From: Polychytrium aggregatum
Lineage: Eukaryota > Chytridiomycota > Chytridiomycetes > Polychytriales
DNA: 64,000 nucleotides
Reading direction: 5' to 3'
Assembly: GCF_025602895.1 (NCBI RefSeq)
Contig: NW_026516206.1
Coordinates: forward strand, 930,001 to 994,000
Under the pieces are notes generated by a model. The model had not been told where the DNA came from and did no database searches. It saw nothing but the letters and a program-made list of their open reading frames with translations. Below are positions 11,291 to 21,752 of this stretch, in pieces; position 1 is the stretch's first letter, and the number at the start of each line of letters is the position of its first letter. Position numbers and translations under genes: made by a program.

Positions 11291-11798
11291 CGTGGCTGCC
11301 CATCTCGGTCACCTGAAAGTCACGTTGTTTGCGGCGCAGCAAAAGTTGGAATGGATCCGCGGTCGGTTGACGGACGGTGTCAACAACCAGGATCGTCTCT
11401 GGCGCAGTTGCTTCAAGCTGCGTAGTTCCCTCTTCCAAGAGCGGGTCAGGGACAAGAAGCTGTTCAACTACGAGATCAGCACCGATGGCATTGGATGCAC
11501 CATCGGTCTCGTCAAGTTTGTGCCTCGAACCGATCGCACCGAGACCATCGAGCCTCCTCCGACTGCCGAGCAGCGCATCCAGGCCCACATCGGCAACTCA
11601 GACCCCGACAAGACCACTTGGATTGGCATCGATACTGGAGTCGGCTTCATCTTCACGGCGGTCATCCAAGCACCGGGCCACCAAGACGAGGTGGTCTCGT
11701 TCTCCAATGGTCACTATCAGCACATGATCACAGCGTGCAGGTCGATTGTGGAGACCGGAGGGCGACCGGTGGTGTTCACTCGGAGGCTGCCAAAGTGA
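11291..11798 (+). pseudogene. Truncated Fanzor (eukaryotic TnpB-like) nuclease remnant
   Basis: An open frame of about 165 residues with the central signature of Fanzor/TnpB proteins. It has a Trp-containing helical stretch (DRLWRSCFKLRSSLF), then KKLFNYEISTDGIGCTIGL (the conserved TDG strand preceding the nuclease), then TTWIGIDTGVGFIFTAV, matching the RuvC-I block with its catalytic Asp, then VVSFSNGHYQHM, which in Fanzor1 proteins follows RuvC-I. The frame then ends after about 30 residues, so the RuvC-II Glu, the zinc-finger region and the RuvC-III Asp are missing. No clear start codon or N-terminal domain is present, and the frame runs open upstream only by overlap with the antisense synthase gene. 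The last ~12 codons match a second copy at 49193. I infer an internally deleted, non-functional copy. The family call is from motif recognition only. Confidence 0.6.
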
Positions 11799-11862
11799 TT
11801 TGATTTATATTTTATGGCTTTGCTTGACGCAAGCACATCGCATACTACGCTATCAATTGCGG
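11762..11862 (+). repeat. Dispersed repeat, copy A (3' end of Fanzor remnant)
   Basis: About 100 bases nearly identical to 49193-49292. The block begins at GCGACCGGTGGT, includes the last codons and stop of the Fanzor-like frame, and runs on through a conserved CATCGCATACTACGCT. It probably marks the right end of a mobile element. Confidence 0.75.
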
Positions 11863-12435
11863 GTTTCCCGTTGTCAGGGGCCGATATTAATAGTGTAGTG
11901 TCAGATCGGATCAGAGCAGAACGAGGTCGCGGTTTCAATGGGACTATCGCAGCCACATGCTTCCTATCCCACTCTATTGAGCTACTGCGCTGCTTCGCCG
12001 TTATGATAGACTGATGTATTCAGGGACCAGAGAAAGAAGAGAGAAAGAGAGAGACAAACAGAGGGAGAAACCCCGACAGCCATCCCTGGAATCGGTGGTG
12101 GTGATTTGCTTTGTTTTGGTTCCGCCTTGGACTGACTACGCTGGCTTGCGGTGTGCTGGCCGTGCAAGTGGAAGCATGAGCGGGTGATGAGTTTGGGCGG
12201 CGAGTGGAGACTACGAGGATGAGTACCTGTACCAAGGTCGCGGATGATCGGATGTATCAGGATAAGGCCGGGGTTGCCTCTGTCTTGCCCATTCAATCGA
12301 GCTACATTGCACAGCGGCTGTGTCTGGACTGAGCGATTCCACGCCGGCCGTTTTTTGCCAAGCCCGATGGTTGAACATGTCCATGAGCGCACACTCGTTC
12401 TCGCAGCCGTCGGTGCACGCTTTAGATTTCCCCCC
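11863..12435. other. Intergenic region
   Basis: Lies between the Fanzor remnant and the kinase 3' end. It includes an A/G-rich (AGAGA) stretch near 12028-12068. The 5' portion may be leftover element sequence; nothing coding is supported. Confidence 0.45.
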
Positions 12436-15400
12436 TCAAAGCTCCAGCATCCCGACAAACTCGCTGTGGAGCTCCTTGAAGATGAGTGCACTGCCAGAGA
12501 GTCGCTTGAGACGCACGCCGTGGACCTTCAGCAGCCAAACCTTGCAGATTTCAATCTCAAACTTGACAAATTCGCCATCAGCGGCATCGGGCGAGTCCGA
12601 GCTGAGGGTATAGGAGCACTCGAGCATGTAGTAGTCCTCCACTCGCGAGAACTGCAGCTGGTTGCTGTGTCGGCTCTGCATCACCACCAGCACTCGGTGG
12701 ACCTCTTGGAACATCAGGGCCGGTGCCATCGACGACGTCGTCGCCGAGTTGAAGGCAAAGCGCACCGACCGGATCTCTTTTGGCGGCCGATGGAACAGGT
12801 GCCAGTCCTCGATCTCCTTCTTGGAGGGCTCGACGGTTTCGTCGGTTGCGACGGACGAGTCAATCACCGAGTTGTCGATGCTGCTGTTGGTCATCGGGCC
12901 CGCAGAGGCCAACTTGCCTGAAATGTTTGGCGAGTCGCTCATGCTCTCGCGGACAGTGGTAGAGTCCGACGTGATCGGGCTGACCATCGACATGCGTCGC
13001 ATCTTGGTCATATCGCGGTCCAGGTCGACGAGGCCCTCGGATGCTCTCCTGACTTTGGAGCTGTCGGCAGTGCTGGCGCGGAGATGGCCGGTGTTGACAG
13101 ATGCCGGGCTGGCCATGCTGTCCGTAGACCGCTTATCCACGGGCGAGACGTGCGATGAGATGGTCGTGATGATGCCAGGGACTTGGATGCGGAGCGATGC
13201 CGCACGGCGCCGATATCCGCCCATGGGCACTTGCACAAGAGACCCCGGATTCAGATCGAGCGGATTGCTGCTTCCGCTGCCGACGTTGGGGATCGAGGGG
13301 ACAAGCGGAGGCGTCGACCTCTCCTGCATCGACATTCTCCGTGCGTGGGTCTTGGGCTTGGTGATAGGGGGCGCCGACGGCAGCGGAGACACTTTGTCCT
13401 CTTCTTCGACGATGGGCTTGTTACTCGGATCCGCCGCGGAGGCCGCGGCGGTGCGGACAACGAGCACTTCGTGGTTGGATATGGACGATCTCTTCTTCTG
13501 GAGATACTTGGCTGTGACTGGGGTGTCGCTGTCCCGGACGTGCGATCGGAAGGTATAGATCGTAAAGGTCTTCTCCTTGGTGATGCTGGAAATATACTGT
13601 CCGACGGCAGAGGCATCCGAGTTGCTTGTGACGCGAGGGCTGATGCGAGAAGGTGGGCCAGGCTCTTCAAAGTTGACCCACGGATCGTTTCGCAGTCCCT
13701 CCATGTCGATGCGAGCCTTGGGATCACGCACCAGAATTCTGGAAAGCAATTTGCGCAGCTCTGTCGCCAACGAGGGATGCAGTGCGACAAGAAAATGGCG
13801 ATACCAGGGCACCAGATCAGCACAGAGTCGAATGTCAAGGCAGAGCCGATGCAGACTGGATGCAGGCTGGATGGGCAAGCCCACTCTGCCCGGCACTTGT
13901 CGACGAGCAACAAGAGATATGATGTGCAGGGGAGATCAGCTGACCGGAGCTCACCTGGCGAAAAGTAGTCCGGACATTTGTAGTCCACGGCTTTGATTTT
14001 GGAATACAGCGCCGATATGTTTTCGCCCACAAAAGGCGGTCTGCCTGTCATCATGACGTAGAGCACAACCCCCATGGCCCAAACATCCGACTTGACGCCT
14101 ATGTATGGGATTCCAGAGATCAGCTCGACGGCGGCATAGTTGGGCGTGCCACAGAAAGTCTTGTCGTTGGAATGTAGCGCCGAGGGTAAATTGGGAGAGA
14201 ACACATCCGGCGCAACAGTGGCACAACCGAGGGTTTGAAACACCGGTTCGCCGCAGAATGTCGGCACAATTGGTGCGATGTTGGTCGATACAGTCCGCGT
14301 GTGGTCGAGGGTTGGCCGATGAAGTGACAGCGCCGGTGCCATATTGTGCCGGTGCCACATTGTGCCGTGCCGACCAGCGATGGTTGATGGAGTGTGCATT
14401 GGTGAGCGGGAGAGTCAGCGAGACGTCCTGTGGGTGTCAGTGTCTATATGGTCTGTCACTGACCTTCATGTAGTCGTCCTGGTCCGACGTAAAGGTGCGG
14501 CCGAGACCAAAGTCCGAAATGAGGATGTTTCTGTCAGAGTTGAGGAGTAGATTTTCAAGCTTGAGGTCGCGATGGACGACGTTGGCTTGGTGGCAGTGAT
14601 CCATGGCGGATATGATCTGGCGGAAGAACTTGCGAGCTTCCTTCTCTGTTAGCCGGCTTCGGGCAGCGATGTAGTCGATTAGCTCGCCGCCCGAGGCATA
14701 CTCCCTGTGAGCATCCCCCCGGAAGGAACAGCCAAGCCAATATAGTCAAGCAAATGCGAACAAGAACAATGCGCGGCGTGAACATGGTTTCGGTGTGTCG
14801 AGTCGGTTGGAATCGGCATATGTGCGTCGAATGAGAGAGGGGAAGGGTTGGGTTAGCGCTGACATGGAAGTACAACACGCACGTTTGATGGGACCGAGCA
14901 AGTGAGAACCAGACTCCTCCCAAAGCATGCATGCGAATGCGGCCAGACGGCAAGATACGACACCAACGCTGCAAGCCAACCCAGACTCGAGAGACATGCG
15001 CGATACGAACATGATCACAAAGCACTCGTCCTCGGTCTCCATGACTTGGTAGAGCGTGATGACGTTTGGATGGTCGAGTCTCATCAGCAGCTGAACTTCC
15101 GGCTGGAGGGACGACACGAACGACTTTTCTCCCGCGGCTTTGTCACTATTTTGCTTTTCCTTCTCCTCCTGCTTTTCCTTCTCCTTTTCCTTCTGCTTCC
15201 TCTCCTCTTCTTGCGCCTGCGCCTCGGCCGTGCGGGGCCTGCGCTTCAGCTCCTCGGCCCTCTTTCGCTTCTCTCGCTCTTCTTGTGCCTGTTTGGCTTT
15301 TTTCGCCTTGGCCTCAATCTGCTTCTTGTCTATGATTTTGATGGCCACCTGGGCGTTGCAGGCGGCATTCGTGGGGAATAGAGGGATGGAGGCTGGGTCA

Positions 15401-15660
15401 GGTACAGCCCAACACGCAAGCACGACGACTTTGGCGACCGTGTGAATCCGCCAGGCAGATACACAGTGTCCGCCGAGCGAGATGCTGGCTGTTGCGAGTG
15501 CCAGCCGCAAGCAACCCCGAATGAATGCAAGGGAGAGTGGGCAGACCTTTTGCCCGGTTTCCCGGTGGTATCCGATCTTGACTTTTGAGAAAGCGCCCTG
15601 GCCGATGGTTTTCCCCACATGGTAGTCGCCGAGCAGTTTCTTTCTGGCGAGCATTTGCAT
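12436..15660 (-). CDS. MARK/PAR-1/KIN1-like Ser/Thr kinase with KA1 domain
   Basis: CAMK-group kinase of about 740 residues. Exons (minus): 15660-15547, 15348-15011, 14704-14464, 14159-13955 and 13760-12436, all in phase (donor GTTCGT for exon 2 is inferred from phase). The kinase domain starts near residue 12: [15 protein letters not shown], the Lys in VAIKIIDK, catalytic loop [16 protein letters not shown] in LISDFGLGR, then [16 protein letters not shown]. Between the Lys strand and helix C lies an inserted Lys/Glu/Gln-rich segment of roughly 65-70 residues. A long Ser/Pro-rich linker with RRMSM-type sites follows. The final ~120 residues are a KA1 membrane-binding domain ([19 protein letters not shown]). 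Family members control polarity and the cytoskeleton. The APE motif reads AVE. Start at 15660; a second Met is two codons later. Confidence 0.93.
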
Positions 15661-16342
15661 TCGAGGCAAAGAAACAGCGGGGCTATCTGGTACTGAGGCC
15701 TACGAGGAACTGCTTTGGATGTATGCGGAGAGACCGTCCTTGGATCGGTGGGAAAGCAGTGGCGATACGAACGGAGGCTGGAAGGCGGTCTCAGCGGTGG
15801 CTCCCTGGCCGGCTCGCGGATGATGCAATGGTGCTAATGGAGCAAGCGGGACTCGATTCACACGAGGGGAAAGGAGGCTCGATGTGAACCACGTCAGTGG
15901 CGAATCGACGGCAAGATGTGCTTCGAGCAAGTGGCCGACGAAGAGCGATGAACCCAACAACAAGCGATGCTGCTCTGAGCGGCAGATGTCGTTGCTTCCA
16001 GCGACACCTGGCCGTCGCTGTCCACAAACAAAAGCCGTCCGCTGGGAGGACTGACGAAACCATCAATACCTGTCCAATCAGCCAGCCGCCACTGCTGCTG
16101 TTGTCGCCACCACTGCTGCATACAATGCCTGCTGGAACGACTGACCCACTTGCCTGTCGCTGCCGAGCCCGATCCCAATCACTTGCTGCATAGGCTTCCA
16201 GATTGTCACTTCCACCGGCCAAACGAGGCGGGGCTGGAGCAACCGGGCGGCGCGCGGGCGGGCAAAGAGAACACCGGTGATCCAGCCGGCAGCTCCGTTT
16301 AGTTGGCGGCTTTGAATGGCGGGCCTGAGAGGGCAGCACGGA

Positions 16343-16379
<37 letters not shown>

Positions 16380-16606
16380 CGTCTGATCATATCCCGTCTC
16401 TCGACGACGTCACTCGAATCGTCCTTGCCCCTTCTCGCAACACAGACGCACCGAATCACCAGTTCGGCTGTCTGCATCAACAATTGCCTCGACTCCATCT
16501 CTGAGCTGCTCCTCCTCGGCCCGACAGCACCGATTATTGCTGTCACAGAATTGATAGAGAAAGCCCAGTTTTGTCCGCGTCGCACCCGCACAACTTGCTC
16601 GCAACC
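15661..16606. other. Divergent intergenic region with CAG tract
   Basis: Promoter side of both the MARK-like kinase (minus) and DNAI4 (plus). It contains a pure CAG/GCA microsatellite at about 16348-16380. No further gene is supported. Confidence 0.5.
16348..16380 (+). repeat. CAG microsatellite
   Basis: Ten or more uninterrupted CAG triplets, about 230 bases upstream of the DNAI4 start. Confidence 0.9.
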
Positions 16607-19600
16607 ATGGAGCCCAAGATCGGAAACATGACCAAGATGGCCAACGCGCGCAGGTGTGGTGCTTGTTGTCGACCACCATCGGCCGTTTAGGATCAGGACG
16701 AGGGTGGGCGAACCATGCAGGGATAGGCTCGTGTTGGCATCCCCGAGCGAGGCCGCTGAACATGGACCAACTCACTTGCAGGCGACACATGAACTCGTCG
16801 ACGACGTCCTCGTCGGTATACCGAGAGGGTGATTCGGTCGTGGGTGGTCGATCCAAGAATGCGCTCGCTTCCTCGCAGGTGTATTCGGCCACCGTCAGCA
16901 AGAGCGGCATCCCCGGCATCCACGGGAAGCTGCCGACCGGCCATGAGATCATTGTCTATGACGAGGACGGCAACGACGTGACCCCGATCTCGTTGCTGGG
17001 GCCTCAGCGGGGAATCAAGTCGCTGTTGCATTCGAATGTGCTCCCCGGCGCCTCGACCACGGAGGTTTCATCCATGACAAGCGTCACCAAGGTGGGAGTC
17101 GTGCCTGGGCGAGTCGCTGGCCAGGCCATGATCGTTGGCATGATGTGCATCAATTGCTCAACTTGATCCTCGTTGTGCATGCCCCACAACCGCGCGAGGC
17201 CTGACACTGACCCTCCAAATGCAATCTGGACCGGCGCTGCTTGTCGACTTCCCAGGATACCGTTGCGGATGTCCTCAACAATCTGGAGACCATGACTGTC
17301 GGCTCGTGGAGCGCTTCGCAGTTTGGCCGATCCATGCACGGCTACGGCGGGTCGAGCCGGGCATCTGGCGCATCCACCCCCGAGGATAAGGACGAAGATG
17401 TGCTGTCGGTCGCAAGCTCGGACTCGAACGAAAAGGCTAGCACAGGCAGGTTTGAAGAGCAGTGGGCCTGGTTGGATTGGCGGGCTGGGCTGAGGGAGGG
17501 CTTGGGCGCAGACACAAGTACTTGAGCGGATACTTGCCTCGCTGGATTCAGTCGTGGCTCACTCATTTGGTTCACTTGGCGCACAGAGGAAACCAAAAAG
17601 GATGGCGGGGCGGGTGCAGTCGGTCAGGCGGCATCGACTCATAAGATCATCAGTGATGTGGACATGAACCGGATGCTCCACGTCCATCTCAGCGAGACCG
17701 ACTCGATCTGCCTGGTGGACATTCCGTCCGTGAGCGTGTCGACCGATTTCGTTGACGAGGCAACGAGTGTCAAGGCCTCGAATGCAAAGTACAAGGAGGT
17801 TAGCGTCAAGCCTTGTGTTGAGCGCTTGCCCGTGCTCTATGCTGCTCTGGAGCCCGTGCGACCTTGAGAAGGCAACAACCGCTCAAAGCACACCTTTGGA
17901 TGCTGATTCCGACCGGCTCGGTGGGTCTTTGCTCCCCCCCCCCGACAGCTCAAAGCCACCCGACAGAACAACGACAACTTCATCGACCGCGGCATGCAAA
18001 CGCTCAACTTGCCCCCCAAATCAAAGGAGGTGCAAGTGGCCGCCACCAAGGTGGTGGATGTTGAGCTTCAAGTTGAGCAATGGACCATCTACGACGCCTA
18101 TCACAACGGGCGAGGTGGCCTTGAAGGCGATGAGGCTTCTAGGATCTCGACGTAAGTGCACACACCACCCGGCAGCTTTGGCCATTCCACACTACGTCAC
18201 GGGTGCAGCTGCTCTCCACACCATTCTAAAGACTCGCATCCTTTCATGCTCGCACCACTTCTCTGCTCCTCACGATGACGCCTCACGCTGGCTCTCTAGA
18301 GGCGAAGACCACGACGACGACAGGGGACAGAGCCAGCGACAAGATGTCCTCGTGGGAACCGACTCCATGACACACTATATGAGCACGGATCCATCGAGCA
18401 GCTCGGCAGTCAACGTCATGGGCACCAACACTTCTGTCGTTGGCGACGGCTATGGATCCGTTTCGATGGTCTTTGACGACGACAATGCCTCAGAGTCATC
18501 CTTCAACAACACTCCCGGCGGGGTCTCGGGCGAGGAGAAGAAAGAGGATCCGTTGGTCTTGGTGAGTACGAGCTGGCTGAATGGTGTGGTGTTGCTGAGA
18601 TCGCGCCTGTTCGGCAGAGTCAGACCCCCAGCTGTGGTCGTTGTGGTGGCGGTTTGAGACTGGGATGAAACTGTCCACTCAATCTCAATCTGCCCATCTT
18701 TATCCGAAACAGCTGGGCCAGGAGAGCCTCCAGGCATCGCTGCAGATCATGGAGCGCGCCGTCCTGGGTAACTACTATATGAAACGATTCATATCCTATC
18801 GCGACTTGACGGATGTAGAAGACGAGCTCCAGGGTAAGACATGACTGTATTCTCATCCGTAGCTCGGTGGGCCCGTGGGAACGGATACATTACAGCAGCG
18901 GTGCCAGTGAGCTAATTTCCTTCCTTGGGTTGCTGCTGATCAGAGCGAGGTTAGTTCCGGGACTCGGAAACAAAAGCGTTTGAAATCTGGGCCTCGACAG
19001 ATACCCAACCCCCGAGACACACGAATACGACTAGTGTGGTAGCAGAGAGCAGATCCCCACCAAGTCGAAACACGCACTAAGACCTCCCTTGTTGTGCTAT
19101 GGCCCCCCTGTTCAGACCAGTACGACTCGAGCATGATTCCGTCGCTCGAGTACCTCTGGGCCTACAAATGCGAGCTGACCAGAGGACGAAGCGTGACGCA
19201 AATGGCCTGGAACAAGCACAACGAGGTATAAACGACTGTGCTAGATTGACTGAGTTGGACAGTCTTTGCTTGTTGCCTTGATCTGACTTGATGCCGTTGC
19301 GATTCTGGGCCGCCAATAGGATATACTGGCGGTGGCATACACCGAATGCCGACTGGCTGGATCGACCATATTTCCTGGTCTTGTACTGTGCTGGTCGATG
19401 AAGAATCCCGAGGTGAGACGGACCCAGCGGCCTCTCTCCCTTTCTGAACGATGATGCTTGTCCACAAACAGCCGTGTCTGCCCGAGCTTTGGCGGGCAAA
19501 TCGCAAGCTCAGACAGAGGACAGAGGACAGAGGACAGAGCGTTCACACGACCGTATTTTGCCGAAACGACAGTGGCCCGAGCGAATTTACCGCCTCAAGT

Positions 19601-21322
19601 CGCCCGTGACCACGCTCGACTTTAGCAAGAGCAGTGGCAATCTGCTGGCATGTGGACTGATGGATGGCCGTATCGTGATCTATGACGTTCGTCGGAAAGA
19701 CGATACGCCGGCACTCGACAATGCGTGAGTACAGCCAGGGAAGCACTCAAGAGTGAGGTGGACGAGCGTCCTAGCATCGCCTCTGGTGATGAGTGGCCTG
19801 ATCGCCTGTGTGGCCCATAGACATGCGCTAATGCAGTGTCAACGACAGAGAAATCCTCGGCAAGCATCGGGATCCTGTCTGGGAGCTCAAGTGGATCGAG
19901 AAGCTTGTTGGCGACGAGCACTCGCATGGCGAGGAGACGCTGGTGTCAGCCAGCACTGACGGGCGGGTGACCCAGTGGTTGGTCCGAAAGGGACTCGAGT
20001 ACACAGGTGAGTTACTCTGGCTCGCTATCAACCCTGCGAGAGTCTAGACCCGAGCTGGTGCATGTCCGATACTCTTGCTTGAGTACAGATGGGTGAATGC
20101 AATCGGATGGGCCATATGTGGTGATGCGGTCACACCTTCGATCTGCCCAGGGGTGATGCTGAATTGTCCATTGCAAAAGATCTGATGTCGCTGAAGCGAG
20201 TGACGAAGCAGGAGGTCAAATCAAGTGGTGGGCCTGTTTCAGGATCGTCTGGACAGGCCTCGATCGGTGGCGGCAACGGAGGCAGCCAGAACGTCAAGTC
20301 GACATCGGTGATTGCACGACACTCGGGTGGGCTTTGCTTTGATTTCAATCCAAAGGACAGCAACATGTAAGTTCGGTACATGGGCTTGGACCTCAGGACG
20401 GGTCGAGACCAGCTGCTTCTGTCGTCCAGTGCCACAGCTCGGATGCGGGTTGTATCAACTCTGGTGAACTCTGGTGAACTCTGGTAGCAGCATTGCTTGG
20501 GCAGGCGCGGCTGACGGGATCGTCCGTGCTAAGCAAAACTATTCGGTGGTGCAGCTATCTCGTCGGCACAGAAGACGGACAAATCCACCGATGCTCCTCC
20601 TCCTACAACGAGCAGTATCTCTCGACCTATGTGTCGCACACCGGGCCCATATACAGGGTGCGCTGGTCGCCCTTTGTGCCAACCGTGTTTCTGAGCTGCA
20701 GCGCCGACTGGACGGTCCGTCTGTGGCGAAGCGAAAAGGAAGAGCCCGAGTTCCGGTTCCAGAGCGGCAAGGACTCGGTTGCCGATGTGGCCTGGAGCAG
20801 CGGCAGCTCGACGGTGTTTGGATGTGTTGGCACCGACGGCCGGCTGGAGGTGTGGGATCTGAAGCACAGCGTGTAAGTGTCGCTTGGATTATGCCCGAGT
20901 CTGCTCGACCGGGGAGCACGAAAGTGGCGGACCGGACAGAAAAATTGACTGCCGGGTTGAATCGGAGACTCGGAGGGACTCGGATCGCTGCTTATTGCCA
21001 ACTACTAATCAAAGCCCTCCTGGATGTATCGCTCGAAATCAGGCTTGATCCTCTGATTGTGCACACTCTGCTGGACCGCCAGCTCACATCGATCCTTTTC
21101 TCGTCAAAGTCACCCATTCTCTTGATCGGCGACGACAGCGGCGCTGTTAATGTCTACAAGCTCAAGCAAGTGCCCTTCCATCCCAACATGGATGTCAACG
21201 AACAGGCCAGCGCGCTCTACAACGTCATCGATTCCAAGAACCATCCTGGCCAGACGACCAACGCCAATGCCAATGCCAACGCGAATGCCAATGCCAATGC
21301 AAATGCTACCGCCAGTACCTAG
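16607..21322 (+). CDS. DNAI4: Axonemal dynein intermediate chain 4 (DNAI4/WDR78)
   Basis: WD-repeat intermediate chain of ciliary dynein, expected in the flagellar axoneme. Exons: 16607-16653, 16782-17091, 17256 to about 17517, about 17587-17798, 17949-18151, 18300-18561, 18713-18833, 19116-19225, 19320-19412, 19573-19724, 19837-20006, 20180-20366, 20555-20872 and 21043-21322; about 908 residues. Only the exon 3/4 join is uncertain. The N-terminal marker is IIVYDEDGNDVTPISLL. The C-terminal beta-propeller carries DPVWELKWIEKLV, STDGRVTQWLVRKGLEY then DLMSLKRV, GLCFDFNPKDSN then IYLVGTEDGQIHRCSSSYNE, FLSCSADWTVRLW and LDPLIVHTLLDRQLTSILF, which follow the order in animal WDR78. The tail is an Asn-Ala repeat from an AATGCC-type hexanucleotide. 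Presence of this gene implies a motile flagellated stage. Confidence 0.93.
19508..19541 (+). repeat. Intronic tandem repeat, GGACAGA unit
   Basis: Three to four copies of a short unit (AGACAGAGGAC...) within a DNAI4 intron. Confidence 0.7.
20456..20488 (+). repeat. Intronic tandem repeat, AACTCTGGTG unit
   Basis: Three copies of a 10-bp unit within the intron preceding the WD exon at 20555. Confidence 0.8.
21257..21310 (+). repeat. Coding hexanucleotide repeat (Asn-Ala)n
   Basis: An AATGCC/AACGCC-type hexamer repeated about nine times encodes the Asn-Ala tail of DNAI4. Codon variation between AAT/AAC and GCC/GCA/GCG suggests it is not freshly expanded. Confidence 0.85.
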
Positions 21323-21752
21323 TACATATGTGCGAGCCTCCAGGATGCCGGTGGCGGAGCTGATGTGCCGCGGAGGAGAGGCTGTTGAATGCAAAGGCGG
21401 ATATGAATACAGCCGTCGCTACAGGAGTGATGCGTCGCCGGATAGGGACAGCGCCAGCGTGCATTGCGCAAAGGCAGAGGGTGGAGGCCAGCAAGCAGGT
21501 GCGCATTCATCGCAGCGACAGAGATGCCCCAAGCGCTGACTGATGCAGACCCAGTCCCGCGGGTCATGATGCGGGTTGTCCTGATGGCCGAGTTTCGGGC
21601 TGTCACGGGGGATGGCGATCGACACCCAAACCGCGCCCGCTGCGACCGATCCGCAAGCCATCCCCCGATCTCGGTCCGCTGAAATTTCGCACGTCCTGCG
21701 TACCGGGCCTTGGCTGTTGTCCATCCATCCCCACGTCTCTATCTGCCCCCAA
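21323..21752. other. Intergenic region
   Basis: Lies between the DNAI4 stop and the KAS start. An open frame extends upstream of the KAS ATG to 21612 without a family match, so a longer N-terminus cannot be excluded. Confidence 0.45.

Noticed and set aside
16348-16380. CAG tract considered as a poly-Gln coding region
   Set aside because: It lies upstream of the DNAI4 start and upstream of the kinase start; no gene model includes it.
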